DNA from: Variovorax dokdonensis
GTDB lineage: Bacteria; Pseudomonadota; Gammaproteobacteria; Burkholderiales; Burkholderiaceae_C
DNA length: 64,000 nucleotides
Reading direction: 5' to 3'
NCBI RefSeq assembly: GCF_030316895.1
Contig: NZ_JASZYV010000001.1
Coordinates: forward strand, 558,001-622,000
Positions 17,423 through 26,804 of the stretch are shown in pieces (the first letter of the stretch is position 1; each line of letters begins with the position of its first letter). Position numbers and translations under genes: made by a program. Below the pieces are notes generated by a model. That model saw only the letters and a list, made by a program, of their open reading frames with translations, searched no databases and was not told the DNA's origin.

Positions 17423-19558
17423 ATGACGCGCCGCACACCGCCGCTGCTGGACACCGTCTGGCCGGGTCATCCGTATCCGCTGGGCGCCACCTGGGACGGG
17501 CAGGGCGTCAACTTCGCACTGTTCTCCAAGCATGCCGAAGGCGTCGAGCTTTGCCTGTTCGACGAGAAAGGCCGGCATGAACGCCAGCGCATCGCCCTGC
17601 GCGAGCGCACCAACGACGTGTGGCACTGCTACGTGCCGCAGGCGCGCCCGGGGCTGGCCTACGGATACCGTGTGCATGGCCGCTACAAGCCGGAAGAGGG
17701 CAGCCGCTTCAATCACAACAAGCTGCTGCTCGATCCCTATGCCAAGGACACGGTGGGCGAGTTGCGCTGGAGCGACGCGCTGTACGGCTACTCGGTGGGC
17801 AGCAAGCGGCAGGACCTTTCCTTCGATCGTCGGGACAGCGCCGCCTTCATGCCCAAGAGCCGGGTGCTCGAGACAGCCTTCACCTGGGGCGAGGACATCC
17901 GCCCCAACGTGCCCTGGCAGGACATGGTGATCTACGAACTGCACGTGCGCGGCTTCACCATGCGCCATCCCGGCGTGCCCGAGGCATTGCGAGGCACCTA
18001 CGCCGGTTTGGGCACCAAGGCCGTCATCGACTACCTGCAAGGGCTGGGCGTCACCACTGTCGAGCTGCTGCCGGTGCATGCCTTCCTCAACGACCGTCAC
18101 CTCGCCGAGCAGGGGCTGCAGAACTACTGGGGCTACAACACGCTGAACTACTTTTCGCCCGAGCCGCGCTACAGCGCATCGGGCAAGGTCAAGGAGTTCA
18201 AGACCATGGTCAAGAGTCTGCACTCCGCAGGCATCGAGGTGATCCTCGACGTGGTCTACAACCACACCTGCGAGGGCAACCATCTCGGGCCGACGCTTTC
18301 CATGCGGGGCGTGGACAACGCCTCCTACTACATCCTCAACGGCGGGCAGCCGCGCTACTACGACGACTTCACCGGTTGCGGCAACACCGTCAACCTGGAG
18401 CATCCGCGGGCGCTGCAGATGGTGATGGATTCGCTGCGCTACTGGGTTCAGGAAATGCATGTCGACGGCTTCCGGTTCGACCTGGCCTCGGCCCTGGCGC
18501 GCGAGGCGGGCAAGGTGGAGAACCTGGGCACCTTCTTCGCCGCCATCCAGCAGGACCCCGTGCTCAGCGGCGTCAAGCTCATCGCCGAGCCATGGGACCT
18601 GGGGCATGGCGGCTACCAGGTGGGCAACTTTCCCGCGGGCTGGGCCGAATGGAACGACCGCTACCGCGACGGCGTGCGCGGCTGGTGGAAGGGCGACGCC
18701 GGCATCGTCGGCGAACTGGCCAACCGCCTTGCGGGCTCGCAGGACATCTACGGCTGGTCCGGCAAGAAGCCGAACGCCAGCATCAACTTCGTCACGGCGC
18801 ACGACGGCTTCACGTTGGCGGACCTGGTCTCCTACAACGACAAGCACAACGAGGCCAACGGCGAGGACAACCGCGACGGCAACAGCAACAACCTGTCGTG
18901 GAACTGCGGCACCGAAGGCCCCACCGGCGATCCGACCGTGCTGGCGCTGCGCGAGCGGCAGAAGCGCAACTTTCTGGCCACGCTCCTGCTGTCCCAAGGC
19001 GTGCCCATGCTGCTGGCCGGCGACGAGCTGGGCAACTCGCAGCAGGGCAACAACAATGTCTATTGCCAGGACAACGAGCTGTCGTGGATCGACTGGAACC
19101 TGGACGAGCCGGCGCAGGCCCTGCACGACTTTGTCGCGCGGCTGATCGCGCTGAGGCGGCGCCATCCGTCCTTCCGCCGGCGCAGCTTCTTCCGTGGCAC
19201 TTTGGAGACCGGCGACGGCGCGAAGGATGTGGTGTGGCTGCGCCCCGACGGCCCGGAGATGATTCCCGCCGACTGGGAAGGCGAGCACGTGCGCTGCCTG
19301 GGCATGCTGTTTTCCGGCACGGGCCTGATCGATGTGGGCGGGCGCGGCGAACACCAGAGCGACGACGACTTCCTGCTGCTGGTCAATGCCTACCACGAGC
19401 CCGTTTCCTTCACGCTGCCGCAGCGGAAGGCCGGCTGGACCCGCGTGGTCGATACCGCGCAGGACGGGCCCGAGACGCCGGTGACGGAGCCATCGCATGT
19501 GCTCGAAGGCCGATCGCTCGCGCTGTTTCGCAGCCGCACCGGGAATGGCGCGCCATGA
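17423..19558 (+). CDS. glgX: Glycogen debranching enzyme (isoamylase type)
   Basis: A 711-residue GH13_11 enzyme that hydrolyses alpha-1,6 branches. It has an N-terminal CBM48 (GATWDGQGVNFALFS), nucleophile Asp353 in GFRFDLASA, acid Glu389 in IAEPWDLG, FPAGWAEWNDRYRD, and TAHDGFTLADLVSYNDKHN followed by the Asn-rich loop NGEDNRDGNSNN. ATG 17423 is chosen over 17405 and 17321 because GAAGG lies 7 bp upstream and the longer starts overlap the channel gene or lack a site. Its stop overlaps the treZ start (ATGA), indicating translational coupling. Confidence 0.93.
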   Translation: MTRRTPPLLDTVWPGHPYPLGATWDGQGVNFALFSKHAEGVELCLFDEKGRHERQRIALRERTNDVWHCYVPQARPGLAYGYRVHGRYKPEEGSRFNHNKLLLDPYAKDTVGELRWSDALYGYSVGSKRQDLSFDRRDSAAFMPKSRVLETAFTWGEDIRPNVPWQDMVIYELHVRGFTMRHPGVPEALRGTYAGLGTKAVIDYLQGLGVTTVELLPVHAFLNDRHLAEQGLQNYWGYNTLNYFSPEPRYSASGKVKEFKTMVKSLHSAGIEVILDVVYNHTCEGNHLGPTLSMRGVDNASYYILNGGQPRYYDDFTGCGNTVNLEHPRALQMVMDSLRYWVQEMHVDGFRFDLASALAREAGKVENLGTFFAAIQQDPVLSGVKLIAEPWDLGHGGYQVGNFPAGWAEWNDRYRDGVRGWWKGDAGIVGELANRLAGSQDIYGWSGKKPNASINFVTAHDGFTLADLVSYNDKHNEANGEDNRDGNSNNLSWNCGTEGPTGDPTVLALRERQKRNFLATLLLSQGVPMLLAGDELGNSQQGNNNVYCQDNELSWIDWNLDEPAQALHDFVARLIALRRRHPSFRRRSFFRGTLETGDGAKDVVWLRPDGPEMIPADWEGEHVRCLGMLFSGTGLIDVGGRGEHQSDDDFLLLVNAYHEPVSFTLPQRKAGWTRVVDTAQDGPETPVTEPSHVLEGRSLALFRSRTGNGAP

Positions 19559-21411
19559 ACCACCCCAGCAGCATGCACCCCATGCCTTTCGGCGCCGACG
19601 TGCAGGACGGCGGCGGCGTGCGGTTTCGGCTTTGGGCGCCCGCGGCGCGCGAAGTGGTCCTGGAGCGCCGTCGCGGCGAGCAGGGTGCATGGCTGGGCAT
19701 CGTCATGCAGCCGCAGGCCGATGGCTGGCACTTCCTGCAGGACGACCAGGCCGCCCCCGGCGACGACTACCGCTTTCGCCTGCCCGATGGCCTGCATGTG
19801 CCCGACCCCGCTTCGCGCAGCAACCCGCAGGGCGTTCACGGGCCGAGCCGGGTGGTCGATCCGAAGTCCTATGCATGGCAATGCCAGGACTGGCGCGGCC
19901 GGCCGTGGCACGAGGCGGTGATCTACGAACTGCACGTGGGCTGCTTCACCCCCGAAGGCACGCTGGCCTCGGCGCAGGCGCGCCTGCAGGCGCTGGCCGA
20001 CATGGGCATCACCGTGATCGCCCTGATGCCGATGGCCAGCTTCACCGGTCAGCGTGGCTGGGGCTATGACGGCGTCCTGCACTTTGCGCCGCATCCCAGC
20101 TACGGCGCACCGGACGACCTCAAGCGCTTTGTGGACGCGGCGCACGGCCTGGGCCTGATGGTGCTGGCGGACGTGGTCTACAACCACTTCGGCCCGGACG
20201 GCAACTACCTGCATGCGTACTGCCCGCAGTTCTTCAACCCGGCGCACCAGACGCCATGGGGTTCGGCGATCAACTTCGACGGCCCCGCTTCGCACAACGT
20301 GCGCGAGTTCTTCATCCACAACGCGCTGTACTGGATCGAGGAGTTCCGCTTCGACGGCCTGCGCATGGATGCGGTACACGCCATCCGCGACGATTCGCCG
20401 ATACCGATCGTCGAGGCGGTCTGCGCCGCCGTGCGGCAGAGCGCGGGCCACGAGCGCCACGTGCACGTGGTGCTGGAGAACGACGCCAACGAGGCGCACC
20501 GGCTCGTGCGCGGCGAGGGCGGCCTCACCAGCATCGCGACGGCGCAGTGGAACGACGACCTGCACCATGCCGCCCACGTTCTGCTGACCGGCGAAGCAGA
20601 CGGCTATTACGTCGACTTCGCGGACGAGCCCTTGAAGCGCTTCGCACTGGCGCTGTCGCGCGGGTTCGTCTATGCGGGCGAGCCGTCGGCCTTTCGCGGC
20701 GGTGCGGCGCGCGGCGAACCCTGCAGTGGGCTTGCGCTGGATGCATTCGTCTCGTACCTGCAGACGCACGATCAGGTGGGCAACCGCGCGATGGGCGAAC
20801 GCATCGACGCATTGGCCGATGCGCGCCTGGTGCAGGCGGCACGTGCCTGCGTGCTGCTGTCGCCGCACACCCCCATGCTCTTCATGGGCGAGGAATGGGC
20901 GGCACGCACGCCCTTCTATTTCTTCTGCGACTACGCCGGTGGCCCATTGGGCGATGCAGTGCGCGAAGGCCGGCGTGCCGAGTTTGCGCATTTCAATGCC
21001 TTTGCCGACGAAGCCGCCCGCGCCGCCATTCCCGACCCCAACGCGGAGCAGACCTTCATGGCCTCGAAGCTCGATTGGTCCCAGCGCGACCAACCGGACC
21101 ACGCCAGCGCCCTGGCCCACACGCGGGCCTTGCTCGCCGTGCGCCAGCAACTTGACGCATACCGGGCGCGTGGCAGCCTCACCATCGCGCATGGCGCCGA
21201 CGACGGCGTGCTGTGGGTCGATTGGGAACTGGGCGGCGAGCATCCCGTGCGCCTGCATCTGCGCGCCAACTTCGGTCCCGATGCTTGCCGCATCACGCGG
21301 ACGAAAGGCCGCGCGCTGCATCAGATGGGCGCCTCGGGGCTCATCGACCTGATGCTCGAAAGCGGCGGCGTCTACGCCAGCCTGGACGACGCGGATGGCA
21401 GCGATGTCTGA
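19555..21411 (+). CDS. treZ: Malto-oligosyltrehalose trehalohydrolase
   Basis: A 618-residue GH13_10 enzyme that cuts trehalose from maltooligosyl-trehalose. It has an N-terminal CBM48-like domain (FRLWAPAAREVVLE), then VIYELHVGCFTPEGT, GYDGVLHFAPHPSYG, nucleophile Asp272 in GLRMDAVHAI, Glu308 in VVLENDANE, TAQWNDDLHH, and the late LQTHDQVGNRA and FMGEEWAA blocks. The length is normal. It starts inside the glgX stop and its 3' end overlaps the next gene, so expression with the malQ-treY fusion, which makes its substrate, is tightly linked. Confidence 0.94.
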   Translation: MNHPSSMHPMPFGADVQDGGGVRFRLWAPAAREVVLERRRGEQGAWLGIVMQPQADGWHFLQDDQAAPGDDYRFRLPDGLHVPDPASRSNPQGVHGPSRVVDPKSYAWQCQDWRGRPWHEAVIYELHVGCFTPEGTLASAQARLQALADMGITVIALMPMASFTGQRGWGYDGVLHFAPHPSYGAPDDLKRFVDAAHGLGLMVLADVVYNHFGPDGNYLHAYCPQFFNPAHQTPWGSAINFDGPASHNVREFFIHNALYWIEEFRFDGLRMDAVHAIRDDSPIPIVEAVCAAVRQSAGHERHVHVVLENDANEAHRLVRGEGGLTSIATAQWNDDLHHAAHVLLTGEADGYYVDFADEPLKRFALALSRGFVYAGEPSAFRGGAARGEPCSGLALDAFVSYLQTHDQVGNRAMGERIDALADARLVQAARACVLLSPHTPMLFMGEEWAARTPFYFFCDYAGGPLGDAVREGRRAEFAHFNAFADEAARAAIPDPNAEQTFMASKLDWSQRDQPDHASALAHTRALLAVRQQLDAYRARGSLTIAHGADDGVLWVDWELGGEHPVRLHLRANFGPDACRITRTKGRALHQMGASGLIDLMLESGGVYASLDDADGSDV

Positions 21412-24400
21412 GGCGGGCGCATCCATCGAAGACCTGCGGCGCCTTTGCGCCCGCCATGGCATCGACCTGGGCTACGACGACATCTGGGGCCAGCACCATG
21501 CGGTGACCGACGAGTCCCTGCGCGCGCTGCTGCGCGATGCCGGCGTGCAGGCCGACGCGCCTTCGTCGACGCCGGACATCCTGCCCGCAGTCGCAGTCGT
21601 GCCAGAAGGCCAGGCGGAGTTCTTCGTGCCGGTGGTGCTTGCCAATGGCGCACGGCAACTGCGCTGGCGGCTCACGCTGGAAGACGGGCGCACGCAGACT
21701 GGCGAAAGCACGGTCGACGAATTCGTCTCGCAATTGCGCGTTCCGTTCGCGTTGCCCTTGGGCTATCACCATATCGCGCTGGAGGGCGACGAGCACCATG
21801 GGCGCGGCACCCACCTGATCTGCGCGCCGGCCACCTGCCATCAGCCCGACGCGCTCGCGCGCGGCATGCGGCTGTGGGGCGTTTCGCTCCAACTGTATGG
21901 ATTGCGCTCGCCGCGCAACTGGGGCATCGGCGACTTCGGCGACCTGCGCGCTTTCGCCGAGCAGGCAGCGCATGCCGGCGCGTCGCTGCTGGGGCTCAAC
22001 CCGCTGCATGCGCTGTTCCCGCACAACCCGGTGCACGCCAGCCCTTACAGCCCGTCGTCGCGCGGGCGCCTCAACGTGCTCTACATCGATGTGGAGGCCG
22101 TGCCCGACTTCGCGGATTGCGCAGACGCCCAGGCGCTGGTGCGCTCCGATGCGTTCCAGGCGCGCCTGTCGGCCTTGCGCGCCGCGCCGCTGGTGGACTA
22201 TCCCGGCGTGGCTTCGGCCAAGCATGAAGTGCTGTCGTTGCTCCACGAGCGCTTCTGCGAACGCTCGGCAGACGATGCGCAAGTGCGAGCCTTCCAGGCC
22301 TTCTGCGAAGAGAGTGGCCAGGCGCTTCACGAGCATGCGTTGTTCGAGGCCGTGCAGGCGCATTGGCACCGGCAGGACGCATCCATATGGGGCTGGCCGG
22401 CCTGGCCGAAGGATTGGCAGGACATGCGCGGCGCGGCGGTGCAGGCCTTTGTCCGCGAGCATGCGCGCGACGTGCAGTTCTACACGTGGCTGCAGTGGCA
22501 GGCCGCCCGCCAGCTGCAGGTGGCCGGGGAGCATTGCCGCGCGCTGGGCATGCCGATCGGGCTGTACCTCGACCTGGCCGTTTCCGTGGACCGCGGCGGC
22601 TCCGACGCCTGGCGCCATCGCGATGCCTTTGCGCTGGGGGCCAGCATCGGTGCGCCGCCCGACCTGCTGAACCTGCAAGGCCAGGATTGGGGCCTGCCCC
22701 CGCTGCGGCCCGACCGCCTGCGCGAAACCGGCTTCGCCGCTTTCGTCGAGGCCCTGCGCGCCAACATGCGCAGCGCCGGGGCATTGCGCATCGACCACGT
22801 GATGATGCTCATGCGCCTGTTCTGGATTCCCGGCGGCATGGGCGGCGCGGCCGACGGCGCCTACGTGCGCTACCCCTGGCAGGAGCTGTTCGCCGTGCTC
22901 GCGCTGGAAAGCCGCCGCCACCGTTGCCTCGTCGTCGGCGAAGACCTGGGCACGGTGCCCGATGCCATGCGCGATGCCATGCGGCGCCACGGCGTGCTGT
23001 CTTATCGGCTGCTGTACTTCCAGCGCGACGATGCCGGCCAGTTCCTGCCGCCGGATGCGTATCCGCGCGACGCGGTCGTGGCCGTCAGCACGCACGACCT
23101 GCCCAGCTTCGCCGGCTGGTGGAACGGTGCGGACCTGGACCTGCGCGAACAACTGGGCATGGCCGGCGATCCCGAGACCATCCGCCAGGCGATGGGCGAA
23201 CGCGGCAGCGATCGCGAGCGGTTGGCACAGGCGCTGGGCCTGCCGACCTCCGTGGCGGCGTCCGAGGTCGCGCTCGCGCCCCAGACGGTGGTGGCGGCCC
23301 ATGCCTTCCTGGCCCGAGCGCCGTCGTCGCTGATGATGGTGCAGCTCGAAGATCTGCTCGGCCAGGGCGAGCAGGCCAACCTGCCCGGCACGGTGCACGA
23401 GCATCCGAACTGGCGGCGCAAGTACGCGCTCGAAGTGCAGTACCTGGGCACCTCGCCTTTGGCCCGCGCCCTGGCCGATGCGGTGGACCAGCAGCGATCG
23501 GCCCGGCCGCGCGCCCGCATTCCGCGCGCCACCTATCGCCTGCAACTGCACAAGGATTTCGACTTCGACGCCGCGGGCGCCGTCGTTCCGTACCTGGCCC
23601 AGCTGGGCGTGAGCCACGTCTACTGTTCGCCGATCCAGCGCGCGCGCAGCGGTAGCCTGCATGGCTACGACGTGGTCGCGCACGACCAGATCAACCCCGA
23701 ACTCGGCGGCATGGGTGCCTACCGCCGATTTGCCGACGTGCTGCGCGCCAACGGCATGCGCCTGCTGGTGGATGTGGTGCCCAACCACATGGGCGTGCTC
23801 GGTTCGGACAACGCCTGGTGGAACGACGTGCTGGAACACGGCATGAACTCCGCCTATGCCGAGTTCTTCGACATCGATTGGGCGTCCGACACGCCCGGCA
23901 TGGCCGGCAAGGTGTTGCTGCCTGTGCTGGGAGACGCCTATGGCCGCGTGCTGGAGCGCGGCGAACTGCAACTCGACCACGAGGCGGGCGAGGGCACGGG
24001 ACGCTGGGTGGTGCGTTACTACGACCATCGCTTTCCCGTCTCGCCGGCCAGTGTCCCGGCGCACCTGCAGGCCGCCGCGGCCGATCGCGGCGCCGTGTCG
24101 GGCGCTTTGGACGAAGCCTTGGCGGCCTTCAACACGCTGGCCAACCGCGACGAGTTCCACGCCTTGCTCGAAGCGCAGGCGTGGCGGCTGGCGCACTGGC
24201 GATGCGCCGCCGACGAGATCAACTACCGGCGCTTTTTCGACGTGAACGAGCTGGCGGCGCTGCGCACCGAGCGCGAGGATGTGTTCGAGGCCACGCACGC
24301 ACTGCCGCTCGACCTGGCGGCGCAGGGCGACGTCGATGGCCTGCGCATCGACCATCCCGACGGCCTGCTCGATCCGGCCGGCTACTTCGACCGGTTGCAG

Positions 24401-26242
24401 GCCGGCCATGCGAAAAGGCATGCGGCCAGGGGCGAGCAGGCCAGTGCGCTGTACGTCGTGGCCGAGAAGATCGCTGCCGCTGGCGAGGACGTGCCGCTGG
24501 CCTGGGCGATCCACGGCACCACCGGCTACCGTTTCGCGAACGTGGCCAACGGCGTGCTGGTCGACCACCGCGCGGCGAGCGAGCTTGAGGCGCTGTGGCG
24601 CGAGTTCACCGGCCTCGCGCAGCCCTTCGAAGAGGTGGTGTATGCGTCTCGGCTGGCTGTGGCGACCGGGCCGTTGGCCGCGGACCTGGACACGCTGGCC
24701 AATGCGCTGGCGCACATCGCCAAGTCCGATTGGCGCACGCGCGACCACACGCGCAATCGCTTGCGCGAAGCCATTGCCGCGGTGGCCGCGGCCATGCCGG
24801 TCTACCGCAGCTACAACGGCTCCGAGGCCAGCGAGCAGGACATCCGCGTGATCGATGCGGCCGTGGACGGTGCTCGCGCCCGCATGGCGGACAACGACGA
24901 AGCGCTCTGGCGCTTCCTGCGCGAGGCGCTGCTGGGTCGCCTGGTGGAAGGCGCCGCCCCGCGCCTGCTGCCCGCCGTGGTCCGTTTCGCGCGGCGCTTC
25001 CAGCAATACAGCGCGCCGGTGGCCGCCAAGGGCGTGGAGGACACGGCCTTCTATCGCTACTTTCCCTTGTCGTCGGTCAACGAAGTGGGCGGCGAGCCAG
25101 ACCACATCGGCATGGCGGTCGAGGACTTTCATGTCGCCAGCCTGGACCGCCAGCGGCGCTGGCCCTACACCATGCTCGCCACGTCGACGCACGACAACAA
25201 GCGTTCGGAAGACGTGCGCCTGCGCATCAACCTGCTTTCGGAATGCCCCGATGCGTGGCGCCGGCTCGTGCTGCGCTGGAAGTCGATGCATGCGCCCCTG
25301 GCGCGCGGGATCGAAGCCGCGCACCAGTACCTGCTCTATCAGACGCTGGTGGGCGTGCTGCCGGCCGATGGCGCGGCCGCCGGACCGGCCGTTGCCGACC
25401 GCGTGGTTCAGTACATGTTCAAGGCGGCGCGCGAGGCCAAGACGGCCACCAGCTGGACGCAGCCCGATCCGGACTACGAGGCGGCACTGGAGCGCTTCGT
25501 GCGCGAAGCCCTGGACGACACGCAGGGCTTCGGCGCCGAGCTGTCGCGCTTCGTCGCGGAGCTGGACCCGTTCGCGGCGGTCGGTGCATTGAGCCTGTCG
25601 CTGCTCAAGTTCACTTCGCCCGGCGTGCCCGATATCTACCAGGGCTGCGAGCTGATCGAGCACAGCCTGGTCGATCCGGACAACCGCCGGCCCGTCGACT
25701 ACGACCGGCGCTCGGGCGAGTTGCGCGCGTTGGGCGAATTGGCCGAGGGCGCGGATGTGCCGGCCGCCGTGGCTGCGATGGCGGCCCGCCCTTCGAACGG
25801 CCGCGCCAAGCTGTGGGCGATCTGGCGCCTACTGGCCTTGCGCCGGCGGCTGCCGGACGTGTTCCTGAACGGCAGCTACGAAGCGCTGGCGGTCGAAGGC
25901 GAGCGCGCCGCGCACGCCATCGCCTATCTGCGGCGCTACGCGGGACAGGTGCTGGTGGTGGTGATGCCTCGGTTGCAACTGGTGCTGGCGCAGGAGCAGA
26001 CACAGGCGCAGACGGACGGGGCCGGCGAAGCGAAACCGCTGCAACCCGTCTGGTCGAGCCGCGCGGCCTGGGGCGACACCCGTGTCGTGCTGCCCGCCGA
26101 CCTGCACCAGCATCCGGGTGCCGGGGCCGACGGCTGGCAGGACGTGCTCACGACGCGCCGCCATTCGGCGGCAGCGACGCTGGCGCTGGCCGATCTGTTC
26201 GCCCACTTTCCGGGCGCGGTGCTGGTGGGCGGGGAAGGCTAG
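21395..26242 (+). CDS. malQ-treY: 4-alpha-glucanotransferase-maltooligosyl trehalose synthase fusion
   Basis: One 1615-residue frame carries two GH enzymes. Residues 1-700 are a GH77 amylomaltase: SPYSPSSRGRLNVLYID, nucleophile Asp467 in LRIDHVMMLMR, VVGEDLGTVP and STHDLPSFAGWW. From about 707 (RATYRLQLHKDFDF) to the end is a GH13_26 TreY: VDVVPNHMGV, nucleophile Asp986 in LRIDHPDGLLDP, STHDNKRSEDVRLR and PGVPDIYQGCEL. MalQ evens out chain lengths, and TreY turns the reducing end into a trehalose unit for TreZ. The two are usually separate genes. ATG 21395 or 21404 can start it; both lie within the treZ end. No frameshift lies between the halves. Confidence 0.93.
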   Translation: MAAMSEAGASIEDLRRLCARHGIDLGYDDIWGQHHAVTDESLRALLRDAGVQADAPSSTPDILPAVAVVPEGQAEFFVPVVLANGARQLRWRLTLEDGRTQTGESTVDEFVSQLRVPFALPLGYHHIALEGDEHHGRGTHLICAPATCHQPDALARGMRLWGVSLQLYGLRSPRNWGIGDFGDLRAFAEQAAHAGASLLGLNPLHALFPHNPVHASPYSPSSRGRLNVLYIDVEAVPDFADCADAQALVRSDAFQARLSALRAAPLVDYPGVASAKHEVLSLLHERFCERSADDAQVRAFQAFCEESGQALHEHALFEAVQAHWHRQDASIWGWPAWPKDWQDMRGAAVQAFVREHARDVQFYTWLQWQAARQLQVAGEHCRALGMPIGLYLDLAVSVDRGGSDAWRHRDAFALGASIGAPPDLLNLQGQDWGLPPLRPDRLRETGFAAFVEALRANMRSAGALRIDHVMMLMRLFWIPGGMGGAADGAYVRYPWQELFAVLALESRRHRCLVVGEDLGTVPDAMRDAMRRHGVLSYRLLYFQRDDAGQFLPPDAYPRDAVVAVSTHDLPSFAGWWNGADLDLREQLGMAGDPETIRQAMGERGSDRERLAQALGLPTSVAASEVALAPQTVVAAHAFLARAPSSLMMVQLEDLLGQGEQANLPGTVHEHPNWRRKYALEVQYLGTSPLARALADAVDQQRSARPRARIPRATYRLQLHKDFDFDAAGAVVPYLAQLGVSHVYCSPIQRARSGSLHGYDVVAHDQINPELGGMGAYRRFADVLRANGMRLLVDVVPNHMGVLGSDNAWWNDVLEHGMNSAYAEFFDIDWASDTPGMAGKVLLPVLGDAYGRVLERGELQLDHEAGEGTGRWVVRYYDHRFPVSPASVPAHLQAAAADRGAVSGALDEALAAFNTLANRDEFHALLEAQAWRLAHWRCAADEINYRRFFDVNELAALRTEREDVFEATHALPLDLAAQGDVDGLRIDHPDGLLDPAGYFDRLQAGHAKRHAARGEQASALYVVAEKIAAAGEDVPLAWAIHGTTGYRFANVANGVLVDHRAASELEALWREFTGLAQPFEEVVYASRLAVATGPLAADLDTLANALAHIAKSDWRTRDHTRNRLREAIAAVAAAMPVYRSYNGSEASEQDIRVIDAAVDGARARMADNDEALWRFLREALLGRLVEGAAPRLLPAVVRFARRFQQYSAPVAAKGVEDTAFYRYFPLSSVNEVGGEPDHIGMAVEDFHVASLDRQRRWPYTMLATSTHDNKRSEDVRLRINLLSECPDAWRRLVLRWKSMHAPLARGIEAAHQYLLYQTLVGVLPADGAAAGPAVADRVVQYMFKAAREAKTATSWTQPDPDYEAALERFVREALDDTQGFGAELSRFVAELDPFAAVGALSLSLLKFTSPGVPDIYQGCELIEHSLVDPDNRRPVDYDRRSGELRALGELAEGADVPAAVAAMAARPSNGRAKLWAIWRLLALRRRLPDVFLNGSYEALAVEGERAAHAIAYLRRYAGQVLVVVMPRLQLVLAQEQTQAQTDGAGEAKPLQPVWSSRAAWGDTRVVLPADLHQHPGAGADGWQDVLTTRRHSAAATLALADLFAHFPGAVLVGGEG

Positions 26243-26255
26243 TTCAGTCCCCGCC
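26228..26255. terminator. Hairpin between converging malQ-treY and nucleotidyltransferase genes
   Basis: GGCGGGGA (26228-26235) and TCCCCGCC (26248-26255) can pair across a 12-nt loop. The hairpin covers the stop codons of both converging genes. There is no T-run, so it may stop transcription weakly or in both directions. Confidence 0.4.
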
Positions 26256-26804
26256 AGCGATGCGCAGCGCAGGCCAGCGCGCCCGGTACGAGGCCGCCTT
26301 GCGATCGAACAGTTCCCGATGCGGCACCAGCGGATTCATGGCCAGAATCCCGTCGTACAGCAGCTCGAGACCATAGGGCGCGTAAAGGTCGCCGGGGCGA
26401 ACACCCACGCAGGTGGCCGGGACGAGGAAGCGCTCGATGCCTTCGCGGCTGCTTCGCAGCGGCCGCTCGTAGGGCCTGCCGAAGTGTTCTTCGTACCAGA
26501 GGTGCACGCGGGCCTGGTTGGTCGCCTCCACCTCGACGCCGAGGTCGCCCAGCACTTCTTCGACATGGGCCTGCACGCGCTCTTCCGCGCTTGCGCTCAG
26601 GTCGGAGGCGTCGAAGTAGAAGAGGTCGTAGTCCTTGATGTCCGATTCGGGCGGTCGGCCGGCCTGCAGGTTCCAGACCGTCTGGAACAGGCAGCCGGCC
26701 ACCAGCCAGCCGTCGGGCAGGGCCAGGCGCTCCCAGCGCGCCAGGATCTCGCGGTTGTGCCGGTTGGCCAGGATGTCGAGGGCGAAGCGCTCGTGCAGGC
26801 TCAC
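26244..26804 (-). CDS. Nucleotidyltransferase-like protein (NTP_transf_6 type)
   Basis: A 186-residue cytoplasmic protein of the nucleotidyltransferase-like group with WLVAGCLFQTVWN, DIKDYDLFYFD (candidate metal-binding acidic residues) and WYEEHFG near the middle. The family's substrate is unknown. GTG 26804 overlaps the stop of the upstream MscS gene in a GTGA arrangement, so the two are translationally coupled. It converges with malQ-treY. Confidence 0.75.
   Translation of the reverse strand: MSLHERFALDILANRHNREILARWERLALPDGWLVAGCLFQTVWNLQAGRPPESDIKDYDLFYFDASDLSASAEERVQAHVEEVLGDLGVEVEATNQARVHLWYEEHFGRPYERPLRSSREGIERFLVPATCVGVRPGDLYAPYGLELLYDGILAMNPLVPHRELFDRKAASYRARWPALRIAGGD

Noticed and set aside
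17620..21411. 1263-codon rightward frame spanning glgX and treZ
   Set aside because: Only its last part, treZ from 19555, is real; the earlier part is an Arg/Ala-rich out-of-frame reading of glgX.
21341..25663. 1440-codon leftward open frame opposite malQ-treY
   Set aside because: It is antisense to a clear two-domain enzyme and its translation is low-complexity His/Arg/Gln-rich without motifs; such frames arise from high GC at third positions.
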